Source: Pseudomonas salomonii
GTDB lineage: Bacteria; Pseudomonadota; Gammaproteobacteria; Pseudomonadales; Pseudomonadaceae
Assembly (NCBI RefSeq): GCF_900107155.1
Contig: NZ_FNOX01000008.1
Location: 329,260 to 393,259, forward strand
Length of the DNA: 64,000 nucleotides
Reading direction: 5' to 3'
The notes below the pieces were generated by a model that saw only the letters and a program-made list of their open reading frames with translations, made no database searches and was not told where the DNA came from. Positions 53,537 through 62,326 of the stretch are shown in pieces. The stretch's first letter is position 1; each line of letters starts with the position of its first letter. The translations under genes were made by a program, and so were the position numbers.

Positions 53537-53567
53537 GTGCATTCCCTCCCTACGCCGACGTGCTGGC

Positions 53568-54824
53568 TCAGTAGCTGAGCGCAACCCCAAGGCTGCCCAG
53601 GGCCTTCCAGTATTCAGGGTAGGTCTTGGCCACGCAGTCCGGGTCCTGAATGCGGATTCCCGCCACCTTCAGCCCGGCCAGGGCAAAGCACATGGCAATG
53701 CGGTGGTCGGCGTGGGTGTCGATCAGCGCATTGCATGAAGTGCCGGCCAGTGCCGGGTCGCTGGCCACCAGCAGGTCGTCGCCCTCGATGGTCGCCAAAC
53801 CTGGGCGAATTTCGTTGAGGCCGTCGTGCAGCGCCTGTACACGGTCACATTCCTTGACGCGCAGGTTGGCCAGTTCGGTGAAGCGCACCGGGGTGTTGTT
53901 GAACGCGGCCAGCACTGCCAGAGTCGGGATCGCGTCCTGCATCTGCGAGCCGATCACGGTGCCTTGCATGTTCGGGAACTGCGCAATCACAGCCTGGGCC
54001 TTGGCGTCCGGCTGGGTGAAGTCTTGCGCGGCCACGCCGATGTCGATGCGCCCGCCGGTCAACACTTCGGCAGCCCACAGGTAAGTGGCGGCGGAGGCGT
54101 CGGGTTCGATCAGGTAGTCATGGGCGCTGTAGCCGGTGGGAGCTACGCGCCAGGTGGTGTCGTCGACCACCTCGACCTGCGCACCGAACGCACGCATGCA
54201 GTCCAGGGTCAGGTCCACATAACCACGGGCGCCGATGTCCTTGCCGGTCAACGCCACTTCAATCGGCGCCTGGCCACAGGCCGCGAGCATCAGCAGCGCC
54301 GACACGTACTGGCTGGACAAGCCGCCATCAATCTCGAAACGCTTGGCCTGCACCTTGCCCACGCCGTGCACGGTCACCGGCGGGCAGCCGGTCGAGCTGT
54401 CGACGCGGATGCCGTTCTGGCCAAGGGTAGCCAGCAGCGGGCCGATCGGGCGTTTTTGCATGTAGTCGTCGCCGTCGAGCACCACGGTGCCTTCGACGGT
54501 CGCCACGGCGGCGGTGAGAAAGCGCATCGCGGTGCCGGCATTGCCGAGGAACAGCGGCTGCGAGGGCAATTGCAGTTTGCCTGTGCCTGTGACCACGAAG
54601 GTGGTGTCGTCCGGCTCATCGATACTCACGCCCATCTGGCGCAAGGCCACCGACATGTGGCGGGTGTCATCGCTTTTCAGCGCGCCGCTCAGGCGGCTGG
54701 TGCCCTTGGCCAGGGCGGCCAGCAACAGGGCGCGGTTGGTAATGGATTTGGAGCCGGGGGGCGCGACCTTGCCGTTCAGGGCGAAATTGGGCGGTGTAAC
54801 GGTCACGGTTTTCTGCGAACTCAA
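53568..54824 (-). CDS. aroA: 3-phosphoshikimate 1-carboxyvinyltransferase (EPSP synthase), stand-alone
   Basis: Class I-like EPSP synthase of 418 residues that joins shikimate-3-phosphate and PEP. PEP/S3P sites are visible (PGSKSITNRALLLAALA, KRPIGPLL, DASAATYLWA). The glyphosate-site loop is LGNAGTAMRFLTAA: the residue matching E. coli Pro101 is Phe102. The start is TTG at 54824 with AGGAG about nine bases before it; the open frame upstream is not conserved. Pseudomonads usually carry their housekeeping EPSP synthase fused to tyrA, so this free form is probably a second copy (inference). Confidence 0.93.
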   Translation of the reverse strand: MSSQKTVTVTPPNFALNGKVAPPGSKSITNRALLLAALAKGTSRLSGALKSDDTRHMSVALRQMGVSIDEPDDTTFVVTGTGKLQLPSQPLFLGNAGTAMRFLTAAVATVEGTVVLDGDDYMQKRPIGPLLATLGQNGIRVDSSTGCPPVTVHGVGKVQAKRFEIDGGLSSQYVSALLMLAACGQAPIEVALTGKDIGARGYVDLTLDCMRAFGAQVEVVDDTTWRVAPTGYSAHDYLIEPDASAATYLWAAEVLTGGRIDIGVAAQDFTQPDAKAQAVIAQFPNMQGTVIGSQMQDAIPTLAVLAAFNNTPVRFTELANLRVKECDRVQALHDGLNEIRPGLATIEGDDLLVASDPALAGTSCNALIDTHADHRIAMCFALAGLKVAGIRIQDPDCVAKTYPEYWKALGSLGVALSY

Positions 54825-55165
54825 GGTACAAGGCTCCTGATCAAGGCAAGGCGGTGTGGAGTGGCCGACGGGCGGACCCGAATAATCAGCCAAACACGCC
54901 ACCCTTGTCGAGCGGGGATCGTGGCAGGGTGCGTATTTCGAGGCGGTCGCCGACTTGTCCGGGGAACGGACTGCTCCTGTAGTCGAACTACTTCTGTGGG
55001 CGTAGGACAAGCAGCAAATCCGATGCAGGACAACGCCCTTTACTCAGCGAAACGCGGGCAGTGTGCGATTTTTCCCAGGCGAGCCGCAGTTGGACAATAG
55101 CGCCCGCCAAGGTAAGTTCGAGGTGTGCCCCATGACGGGGCACATTCAATCAAGGAGTGAATGAA
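54825..55165. other. Divergent gap between aroA and LPMO gene
   Basis: No gene is seen in 341 bases. It should contain promoters for both directions, but no convincing pair was identified. The clearest structure is a stem-loop GTGCCCC-ATGAC-GGGGCAC at 55125-55143, ending nine bases before the AAGGAG of the LPMO gene. Confidence 0.6.
55125..55143 (+). other. Stem-loop before LPMO ribosome-binding site
   Basis: Perfect 7-bp stem GTGCCCC/GGGGCAC with an ATGAC loop, ending nine bases before the AAGGAG of the LPMO gene. It could be a transcript-end hairpin of an earlier RNA, an mRNA stabiliser, or a translation control element. Confidence 0.5.
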
Positions 55166-55795
55166 ATGAACAAACCCCAGACCCAACTTCGTCACGGTCG
55201 CGTCGTGACCCCGCCCAGCCGTGGTTCGGTGGCGGTAGAGCGCGGGCTGCTCGGCAACTGGCAGGTGAACGAGATGGAAGGCGGTAAAAACTTTCCGGCG
55301 CTCACCGCCGGGCCGTTCCCGGCACCCTATGAAACCGATGATCAAAGCGTCACACCGCCGGCCGACGGGCATATCCTGAGCGGCGGCAAGACCGACGACC
55401 GCGATTGCCTGAACTTCACCGACGAGGAGATGAGCAAAAAGCTCAACACGCCGTTTACCTGGCCATTGCTGAATGTCGAGGCTGGCCAGGTGTTCAAGGT
55501 GCAGTGGGAGTACACCGCCGCCCACGTCACCCGTGGTTATCGCTGGCTGATCACCAAGGATGGCTGGGACCCCAAGCAACGCATCAGCCGTGCGCAGCTT
55601 GAGGCCAAGCCGTTTTTCGAAGACTTCTACACCCAGGTGCCGTACTACCAGCACGCCGATGAACTGAAAGCCAAGGTCGAACACCAGGTCACGCTGCCCA
55701 AGGGCAAGAAAGGCCGGCATGTGGTGGTGCTGATGTGGATCGTGGCCAACACCGGCAACGCGTTCTATCAGGCGTTTGACCTGGACTTCAAATAA
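55166..55795 (+). CDS. AA10 lytic polysaccharide monooxygenase without signal peptide
   Basis: A 209-residue chitin-binding/AA10 LPMO-like protein. The copper histidines are recognisable: His10 in RHGRVVTPPSRG and a second His in EYTAAHVTRGYRW; FYQAFDLDF is the usual end. In secreted LPMOs the first His is residue 1 after signal cleavage. Here only nine residues (MNKPQTQLR) precede it, none hydrophobic, so Sec export and exposure of His are not explained. ATG at 55166 has AAGGAG eight bases upstream; an in-frame GTG at 55157 adds nothing hydrophobic. Probably binds chitin or acts inside or after lysis; uncertain. Confidence 0.85.
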   Translation: MNKPQTQLRHGRVVTPPSRGSVAVERGLLGNWQVNEMEGGKNFPALTAGPFPAPYETDDQSVTPPADGHILSGGKTDDRDCLNFTDEEMSKKLNTPFTWPLLNVEAGQVFKVQWEYTAAHVTRGYRWLITKDGWDPKQRISRAQLEAKPFFEDFYTQVPYYQHADELKAKVEHQVTLPKGKKGRHVVVLMWIVANTGNAFYQAFDLDFK

Positions 55796-55801
55796 GCGCT
55801 G

Positions 55802-56356
55802 TTAACGCTGGGCCAACCAGTAATCATGCAGCGCCCGCGCAGCGGGTTCGATCGCTCGAGCCCGCTGTTGGTGAGCGTTTACGTCCAGGTCTGCCGGCAG
55901 TTCAAAGTTGTCTTGCTCGGCACACCAGGAAATCTTCTCCAGCAGCGCCGCTTGTTCGGCAGGCAGTTCTGGCCAGTTGCCAATCGCCGCACCCCGGATA
56001 TAGCCAAAGCACCATTCCTCGGCGAGCGTGACGGTTTGGCCTTGGTGTTCGGTGTCATCAAAGCGGGCCTTGAAGCTTTGCGCGTCGGTGGCCAATTGCG
56101 CCGCCAGCGTATTCATATGGCGCACGCACAACTCAAGGAAGCGCTGGGCCTCTTCCACGTTTTCCCAGGCCGGGTTCTGCCCACCCCAGATCGCCGGGAA
56201 CCACTCACCGACGTCCACTTGTGCGGGGCTTGAGACCAGCGCGGTGAAGTAGCCGTCGAGTTCAGCCAGGTTCAGCACCGAATGATCGTCGCCGTATTTC
56301 AACAGCGTTTCGTCGATGAAGTCGAAATCGGCAGGGGTGAGGGGTTGGGCGAGCAT
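55802..56356 (-). CDS. YecA/UPF0149-family protein
   Basis: A 184-residue soluble protein of the UPF0149 (YgfB/YecA) family: LNLAELDGYFTALVSSP near residue 30 and the AEEWCFGYIRGA motif near 110 are diagnostic. It lacks the C-terminal SEC-C metal site of longer YecA. Function unknown. The ATG at 56356 is preferred to the one at 56362 because AAGGA lies seven bases before it. It converges with the LPMO gene, six bases apart. Confidence 0.88.
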   Translation of the reverse strand: MLAQPLTPADFDFIDETLLKYGDDHSVLNLAELDGYFTALVSSPAQVDVGEWFPAIWGGQNPAWENVEEAQRFLELCVRHMNTLAAQLATDAQSFKARFDDTEHQGQTVTLAEEWCFGYIRGAAIGNWPELPAEQAALLEKISWCAEQDNFELPADLDVNAHQQRARAIEPAARALHDYWLAQR

Positions 56357-56397
56357 GGGCATATCCTTTAAACGTCGAGCGCCGCGAAGTGGGCGGC

Positions 56398-57687
56398 TTA
56401 AAGCGCAGAGGATGGCGCTTGGGCGGGCTTTTTTCCACTTATTTCCCGGCGCTGACACAGCTTGCTCACGCACATCGAACCCACCACCGCCAGAATGATC
56501 GGCACCAGAAAGTCATGCTCGATACGCGTAAATTCGGCCACCAGCACAATCGCGGTCAGCGGCATGCTCATGCTGGAGGCCAAAAACGCCGCCGCGCCGA
56601 TGATCGCAAACGCGCCCAGCGGCACCCCGGGCCACACCAGACTCCAGGCAGCGCCGAGCAGAATCGCGAGCAACGCGCCATTGGCCAGGCCCGGCGTCAG
56701 CAGGCCGCCTTCGGCGCCGGCGCGTAGGCTGCCGGCGGTGATCAACACCTTGACCAGCAGCAGGATGGCGGCCAGGCCGATCGTCAGCTCATTGTCAAAG
56801 CCCAGTTGCGCCGGGCCTTTGCCATTGCCGAGGATCTGCGGCAGCAGCATCGCCAGCCCGCCGATAATCGTAAAGTTGATCAGCGACATGACGGGCAGGC
56901 GCCAACCGCGCGCGGCGTTGGCCCTGGCGGCGCCGGTAAAACGGCTGAACCCATAAGCGGCCACGCCAAACACTGGCCCGCACACCACGGCCCAGGCGAT
57001 CAGCGCCGGGCTCAACACAAAATGCGGCACTGCATATTGCGATTCCGCACCCAGCCCGATCCACGCCACTGACGCACCAATCGCCGAGGTTGCCAGGGCA
57101 ATTACCGCCGCCGGCCAGCTGAAGGCGCCCACCAGCACTTCCAGCACAAACACAGCGCCGCCCAGTGGCACGTTGTACACCGCCGCCAGCCCTGCGCCGG
57201 CGCCGCAGGCCACGATTAAACGGTGCATGTCCGGTTCCAGCCGGGCGCGTTGTGACAGCCAGGTCGCGGCCAGCGCGCCGACTTCGCGCGGCGCCACTTC
57301 ACGGCCCAAGGGCGAGCCGAGGGCCACGGTGATGATCTGCAGCACGGCGTGGGCGAGGGTGGTTTTGGGCGGCATGATCGGCATCTTTTCAGACACGGCC
57401 TGCTTGATGCTCACCAGCGGTCGGCCATAGCGATAAATCATCCACCAGCCCAACCCGGCGACCAGGCCGCACACCACCAGCACCAGCAGGCGCCGCTCCG
57501 GCGCGGCAGCGGTGACGCCCCACAAAAAGGTTTCGTGGCTGACCAGGCTGTCGAGGCTGTAACCGTAGGCCAGGTGCTGGATGCCGTGCAGCAGTAACGC
57601 CAGCAGCATCCCGCCCAGCCCGGCGCCAATGCCGGTCAGCACGACCACCAGGGCCAGAATCAATGATGAACGAAAGGTGGACGGCAT
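56398..57687 (-). CDS. ClC-type chloride channel/antiporter, divergent
   Basis: A 429-residue membrane protein with about ten to twelve helices. It keeps the gating-Glu motif in altered form (GSPLGREVAPREVGA instead of GREGP) and GAGAGLAAVYNVPLGGAVFVLE. The selectivity motif GxFxP is replaced by GGLLTPGLANG, so ion specificity may differ from CLC-ec1. ATG at 57687 has TGGAG seven bases upstream. It follows the UPF0149 gene's start region on the same strand. Confidence 0.9.
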   Translation of the reverse strand: MPSTFRSSLILALVVVLTGIGAGLGGMLLALLLHGIQHLAYGYSLDSLVSHETFLWGVTAAAPERRLLVLVVCGLVAGLGWWMIYRYGRPLVSIKQAVSEKMPIMPPKTTLAHAVLQIITVALGSPLGREVAPREVGALAATWLSQRARLEPDMHRLIVACGAGAGLAAVYNVPLGGAVFVLEVLVGAFSWPAAVIALATSAIGASVAWIGLGAESQYAVPHFVLSPALIAWAVVCGPVFGVAAYGFSRFTGAARANAARGWRLPVMSLINFTIIGGLAMLLPQILGNGKGPAQLGFDNELTIGLAAILLLVKVLITAGSLRAGAEGGLLTPGLANGALLAILLGAAWSLVWPGVPLGAFAIIGAAAFLASSMSMPLTAIVLVAEFTRIEHDFLVPIILAVVGSMCVSKLCQRREISGKKPAQAPSSAL

Positions 57688-57879
57688 AGCGGGCTCCAGG
57701 CAGTGGCCCTGAGTGTATAGCCGATAAAGTGCGGTGCCTGGGTGAAATGTATCGGCAGGCCATAAACCCGGCAGCCACAACATTTCATTACGTTTGCCAG
57801 TCCCGTTTTTGGCTGATGCGCCGTCATGTTCCCTTGTTATAGTTCGAGCCTTATTACTCGCCAGTCAGGGATCACTGCC

Positions 57880-58692
57880 ATGTCCGAATACCACGCTTTC
57901 ATCGTCGAACTCACCGGCAACGTTGCCCATGTGCAGATCAACCGCCCGGAAAAAATCAACGCGATGAATGCGGCGTTCTGGACCGAAATCATCGACATCT
58001 TCCAGTGGGTCGAAGACACCGACGCCGTGCGCGCCGTGGTGCTCAGCGGTGCCGGCAAGCATTTCTCGTCCGGCATCGACTTGATGATGATGGCCTCGGT
58101 GGCCAATAGCTTTGGCAAGGACGTGGGCCGCAACGCACGCTTGCTGCGGCGCAAGATCCTCGAACTGCAAGCCTCGTTCAATGCGGTCGACAACTGCCGC
58201 AAGCCGGTGCTGGCGGCGATCCAGGGTTACTGCATCGGCGGCGCCATTGACCTGATCAGCGCCTGTGACATGCGCTACGCCGCCGAAGGCGCGCAGTTCT
58301 CGATCAAGGAAATTGATATCGGCATGGCTGCCGACGTCGGCACCCTGCAACGGCTGCCACGCATTATCGGCGACGGCATGTTGCGTGAACTGGCCTACAC
58401 CGGTCGCCCGTTCGGCGCCGAAGAAGCGCGCAGCATCGGCCTGGTCAATCGTGTGTATCCCGATCAGGACAGCCTGCTGGCCGGGGTCATGGAAATCGCC
58501 CATGAAATCGCGAGCAAATCGCCGATTGCCGTGGCCGGCACCAAGGCCATGATCAGCTACATGCGTGACCATACGGTCAATGATGGTCTGGAATACGTTG
58601 CCACCTGGAACTCGGCTATGTTGCAATCCAACGACCTGCGCGTGGCCATCGCGGCCCATATGAGTAAGCAGAAACCCGAATTCGTGGATTGA
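57880..58692 (+). CDS. Enoyl-CoA hydratase/isomerase family, dienoyl-CoA isomerase-like
   Basis: A 270-residue crotonase. The oxyanion-hole segments are HFSSGIDL and GYCIGGAIDLISACD. The later motif EIDIGMAADVGTLQRLP matches the Asp/Glu arrangement of delta3,5-delta2,4-dienoyl-CoA isomerase (ECH1) rather than a hydratase. Likely role: degradation of unsaturated fatty acids with odd double bonds. Start ATG 57880 begins MSEYHAFIVEL; an in-frame ATG at 57826 would add an unlikely extension. nudC follows after six bases and may be cotranscribed. Confidence 0.9.
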   Translation: MSEYHAFIVELTGNVAHVQINRPEKINAMNAAFWTEIIDIFQWVEDTDAVRAVVLSGAGKHFSSGIDLMMMASVANSFGKDVGRNARLLRRKILELQASFNAVDNCRKPVLAAIQGYCIGGAIDLISACDMRYAAEGAQFSIKEIDIGMAADVGTLQRLPRIIGDGMLRELAYTGRPFGAEEARSIGLVNRVYPDQDSLLAGVMEIAHEIASKSPIAVAGTKAMISYMRDHTVNDGLEYVATWNSAMLQSNDLRVAIAAHMSKQKPEFVD

Positions 58693-58697
58693 CTGAT

Positions 58698-59531
58698 ATG
58701 ACACCAGGCTGGATTACCACAACGCTGCTGGACAATGACGCCCCTGGCGGCTGGGCCGTCGCCCGCAGCCGCGAGGGCTTTTTGCATGACACCAATGGCC
58801 CGCTGTTCCCGCGTGAATGGCTCAAGCGCCAGGACCTGTCGGTGTTTGCTGAGCATGGCATTGGTCACCTTGACGGTGAGCCGGTGTACTTGCTGGAGCT
58901 GAACGCGGCAGCCGAAGTGCCGGGTTGCAGTTGGCAGGGCCTGCGCGGCTTTATGTTGCAGGGCGACCACACCCTGTACAAAGTGCTGGGTTACGCCGCG
59001 CAGATCGGCACCTGGGCGCGGGAGCATCGGTTCTGTGGCAGTTGCGGCCAGGCGATGGTGCAGGTGCCGCGCGAGCGGGCGATGTATTGCCAGGCCTGCG
59101 ACCTGCGCAGTTACCCACGGATTTCGCCGAGCATGATTGTGCTGGTGACCCGTGGCGACGAGATCCTGCTGGCGCGTTCGCCGCGTTTTGTCACGGGCGT
59201 GTACAGCACGCTGGCGGGATTCGCCGAGCCGGGTGAGTCGGCCGAAGATTGCCTGATCCGTGAAGTGCGCGAAGAAGTGCAGGTGGAGGTCAAGAACATT
59301 CAGTACATGGGCAGCCAGTGCTGGCCGTTCCCGCACTCGATGATGCTGGGCTTCCATGCCGAATACGCCGGGGGAGACATCGTGCCCCAGGCCGATGAGA
59401 TCGAAGACGCGCAGTGGTTCAATATCCACGACTTGCCGCCGTTGCCGGCGTCACGTTCGATTGCGCGTTACCTGATCGATCTCTACCTGGCGCGCCGTTT
59501 AGGCCAAGCTGAACCAGTGTTGCCAGGCTAG
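58698..59531 (+). CDS. nudC: NADH pyrophosphatase NudC
   Basis: A 277-residue Nudix hydrolase that cleaves NAD(H) and removes NAD caps from RNA. It has a four-Cys zinc ribbon (FCGSCGQ...CQACDLRSYPR), the Nudix box around GFAEPGESAEDCLIREVREEV, and the NudC tail motif, here SQCWPFPHS with Cys in place of the usual Pro. ATG 58698 has no strong SD; a TTG nine bases earlier is also open. Its last 33 bases overlap the convergent TauE-like gene. Confidence 0.93.
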   Translation: MTPGWITTTLLDNDAPGGWAVARSREGFLHDTNGPLFPREWLKRQDLSVFAEHGIGHLDGEPVYLLELNAAAEVPGCSWQGLRGFMLQGDHTLYKVLGYAAQIGTWAREHRFCGSCGQAMVQVPRERAMYCQACDLRSYPRISPSMIVLVTRGDEILLARSPRFVTGVYSTLAGFAEPGESAEDCLIREVREEVQVEVKNIQYMGSQCWPFPHSMMLGFHAEYAGGDIVPQADEIEDAQWFNIHDLPPLPASRSIARYLIDLYLARRLGQAEPVLPG

Positions 59532-60278
59532 GCGCACCGTCAGGCCGAGGACCACGGTGATAAACACCGGGCGAATGAATTTGGCGCCGCCGCTGATTGC
59601 GCTGCGTGCGCCAAAGAACGCGCCACACATTACCGAGAAGCCCATCGCCAGGCCAACGATCCAGTCCACCGAGCCATTGAAGATAAATACCGACAGCGCC
59701 GCCGCGTTGCTGACGAAGTTCATGCTGCGCGCCACGCCGCTGGCTTTGACCAGGTCGATGGGGTGCAGCAGCATCGTGCTCACCGTCCAGAACGCGCCGG
59801 TGCCGGGGCCGGCCACGCCGTCGTAGAAGCCCAGGCCGAAGCCTTGGGTGGACTGCCATTTCTTCTTGATCGGTGCATCGGCATCCAGCGGCGCCTTGGG
59901 CGTGCCACCGAACAGCAAATACACCCCACAGGCGAACACGATCACCGGGAGCATTTTGTTCAGGGTTTCGGCGGGCAGGTAGTGGGCGACCACGGCACCT
60001 GCCAATGCGCCGACCAGCGTGCCGACGATGGCGTGTACCCATTGGCGCGGGTGGAACAGCTTGCGCCGGTAGAAGGTAAAACTGGCGGTGGCGGAGCCGA
60101 AGGTCGAGCTGAGCTTGTTGGTGCCCAGCACCAGGTGCGGTGGCATGCCGGCGGTGAGCAGGGCCGGCGTGGTGAGCAGGCCGCCGCCGCCGGCGATGGC
60201 GTCGATAAAGCCGGCAATAAAGGCCACGCAGGCAAGAATGGCGAGGGTGGTCAGGTCAACGCTGAGTTCGAAGGGCAT
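59499..60278 (-). CDS. TSUP (TauE/SafE) family permease
   Basis: A 259-residue inner-membrane protein with about eight helices and the family repeats GFIDAIAGGGGLLTTPALL and FYDGVAGPGTGAFWTVS. Members export sulfite, organosulfonates or related anions; substrate here is unknown. ATG at 60278. Its 3' end overlaps nudC tail-to-tail by 33 bases. Confidence 0.91.
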   Translation of the reverse strand: MPFELSVDLTTLAILACVAFIAGFIDAIAGGGGLLTTPALLTAGMPPHLVLGTNKLSSTFGSATASFTFYRRKLFHPRQWVHAIVGTLVGALAGAVVAHYLPAETLNKMLPVIVFACGVYLLFGGTPKAPLDADAPIKKKWQSTQGFGLGFYDGVAGPGTGAFWTVSTMLLHPIDLVKASGVARSMNFVSNAAALSVFIFNGSVDWIVGLAMGFSVMCGAFFGARSAISGGAKFIRPVFITVVLGLTVRLAWQHWFSLA

Positions 60279-60367
60279 GGGCAGGGCTTATTATTGGCAG
60301 GGCGCAGAAAAGGGCTGCGCCAAAGATCGCCATCTTACTTGGATCTAGCGGGTCTACGCGATCCAAA

Positions 60368-60456
60368 TGTGGGAGCGGGCTTGCTCGCGAAGGCGGAGTG
60401 TCAGTTAGCACATCTATAACTGATCCACCGCTTTCGCGAGCAAGCCCGCTCCCACA
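60368..60456. repeat. REPIN
   Basis: Inverted REP arms (60368-60391 and complement ending 60456) around a spacer containing CAGTTAGCACATCTATAACTG. The same spacer half reappears in the truncated copy at 62327-62387. Confidence 0.92.
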
Positions 60457-60469
60457 TTTTGAATTGCAA

Positions 60470-61189
60470 TCAACCGTGACGTTTGTCCAGCCACTCCAAC
60501 GCCGTGCGCCATACACAAATCCCCAAAAAGTACGCCGACATCACCGACCACAACCCAAACGTCCACGGGTTGGTATTGGGGTAGTCCACCACCATCAAAA
60601 AGCTGCACAGCAACCAGAGGGTGGTCACGGCGATGTTGATCGGCATAAAGCGCTTGACCCGGAACGGGTGCAGAAACTTCATCGGAGTCACGGTCAGCAG
60701 CGCCAGGCCGATCACCGTGGCCAGGGTCACCCAGGCGTCCGGCTGGATGATGTAAACGCACAAGGCCACCACATTCCACGCCGCAGGAAAGCCGACGAAA
60801 TAGTTGTCCTTGCTCTTCATGTTCACATTGCAGAAGCAGAACAGCGACGACACCAGGATCACCGACACGGTAAACAGGTGGGTGAAGTCCGGCAGGTCTA
60901 TATAGCGGTAGATAAACAGCGCCGGGATAAACACATACGTCAGGTAGTCAATCACCAGGTCCAGCACCGAGCCATCAAAGCTGGGCAGTACCGTGCTGAC
61001 ATTGACCCGTCGCGCCAGCGAGCCATCGACCCCATCGACCACCAGCGCCAGGCCCAGCCACAGCAGGCAGGCCTTGGGTGAGTTTTCCAGCAAGGCCAGG
61101 GTGGCCAGGAACGCCAGCACCACGCCGGTGGCGGTAAAGCCGTGGGCGCCCCAGGCTTTGAGTCTGGCTACATGCAGGGTCGATATCAC
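60470..61189 (-). CDS. pcs: Phosphatidylcholine synthase
   Basis: A 239-residue membrane enzyme that condenses choline with CDP-diacylglycerol to make phosphatidylcholine. The CDP-alcohol phosphotransferase motif is complete: DGSLAR, then FDG, D and D (VDGVDGSLARR...SFDGSVLDLVID). About eight helices are visible. The start is GTG at 61189, with GGAG eight bases upstream; no ATG fits the N-terminus. Choline-dependent PC synthesis is common in host-associated pseudomonads. Confidence 0.92.
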   Translation of the reverse strand: MISTLHVARLKAWGAHGFTATGVVLAFLATLALLENSPKACLLWLGLALVVDGVDGSLARRVNVSTVLPSFDGSVLDLVIDYLTYVFIPALFIYRYIDLPDFTHLFTVSVILVSSLFCFCNVNMKSKDNYFVGFPAAWNVVALCVYIIQPDAWVTLATVIGLALLTVTPMKFLHPFRVKRFMPINIAVTTLWLLCSFLMVVDYPNTNPWTFGLWSVMSAYFLGICVWRTALEWLDKRHG

Positions 61190-61338
61190 GGGCGGCTCTC
61201 CAAAAGATGAAACAGGGCAGCCGACGACGTAACGCCGTCGAGTCTGGCCGGGGAATGCAGGTATCGACCGGGAAGGGAGGTATAAGGTTCACCGCCCCGG
61301 CGTATCACTTAGCGTAGCAAGGGTCAGACGTTTCGGCA

Positions 61339-62253
61339 TCAACCCTGACGGAACACCAATGCCTTCAAACCGCTCTGCGGGTCGACATCGGGAAATTCCG
61401 GCGGGTTTTCCAGCCGCTGTACAAAGCTAAGGCCCGGCGCTTCGCGGGTTACGCCGTCAATCAGGAAGTCCTCACCGAAGGCCGGGTCGTTCATGCAGGC
61501 CAATACGGTGCCTTGGGCCGTGAGCAAATCCGGCAGGCGGCGCAGCACGCGTTGGTAGTCTTTGGTCAGCAGGAAGCTGCCCTTCTGGAAGGACGGTGGG
61601 TCGATGATCACCAGATCGTAAGGGCCGCTGTTGGTCACCTTGGCCCACGACTTGAACAGGTCGTGGCCCAGGAAGCTGACGCGGCTCAGGTCATGACCAT
61701 TGAGGCGATGGTTATCGCGCCCGCGACTCAAGGCGCCACGGGCCATGTCCAGGTTCACCACATGGTCGGCACCGCCTTCGATGGCCGCCACCGAGAAACC
61801 ACAGGTGTAGGCGAACAGGTTGAGCACACGCTGGCCCTTGGCCTGTTCGCGCACCCAGTTGCGGCCGTAGCGCATGTCGAGGAACAGCCCGCTGTTCTGT
61901 TTTTTACCCAGGTCGATCAGGTAACGCAGGCCGCCCTCGGTAATGGTCAGCTCGTCTACGGCTTCGCCCGCCAGCCATTCGGTGGTGCTTTGCGGCAGGT
62001 AGCGGTGTTGCAGGGCGACGGTGTAAGCGCTGAACTGTGTTTGCAGCAGCTGCTTAAGGGCTTCGAGCTGCGCAGGCTCGGGTTCCTTGAACAATGAGAC
62101 CAGCAGCACGCCGTGCAACCAGTCCACCGTCAGTTGCTCCAGGCCCGGCCAGCAGCGGCCACGGCCGTGGAACAGGCGCCGGGTTTCACTCGGCGGGTTG
62201 GCCAGGGCGGTGAGCAGATGGGCGTGCAGGGTAGCGAGTGCGTCTGGGTTCAT
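61339..62253 (-). CDS. Class I SAM-dependent methyltransferase, RlmI/RlmK-like
   Basis: A 304-residue methyltransferase. An N-terminal region precedes the SAM fold: FLDMRYGRNWVREQAKGQRV, then VLNLFAYTCGFSVAA (motif I), and the catalytic-type motif VIIDPPSFQKG. This resembles 23S rRNA (RlmI, RlmL C-terminal) methyltransferases, but the PUA domain is missing and the RNA target is not clear. ATG 62253. Confidence 0.87.
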   Translation of the reverse strand: MNPDALATLHAHLLTALANPPSETRRLFHGRGRCWPGLEQLTVDWLHGVLLVSLFKEPEPAQLEALKQLLQTQFSAYTVALQHRYLPQSTTEWLAGEAVDELTITEGGLRYLIDLGKKQNSGLFLDMRYGRNWVREQAKGQRVLNLFAYTCGFSVAAIEGGADHVVNLDMARGALSRGRDNHRLNGHDLSRVSFLGHDLFKSWAKVTNSGPYDLVIIDPPSFQKGSFLLTKDYQRVLRRLPDLLTAQGTVLACMNDPAFGEDFLIDGVTREAPGLSFVQRLENPPEFPDVDPQSGLKALVFRQG

Positions 62254-62326
62254 CGTTGAGCGTCAATCGTTGAGCGGGCGGCATTTTAAACACAGTCACT
62301 GACATAAACTGGAAAAAAAGCCCGGA

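Noticed and set aside
54825..55010. N-terminal extension of aroA to an ATG at 55010
   Set aside because: The extension is not similar to EPSP synthases and lacks an SD, while TTG at 54824 has AGGAG and begins at the family N-terminus.
59499..59531. Tail overlap of nudC and the TauE-like gene as a sign of a wrong call
   Set aside because: Both C-termini are normal for their families; short convergent overlaps are common in compact genomes.
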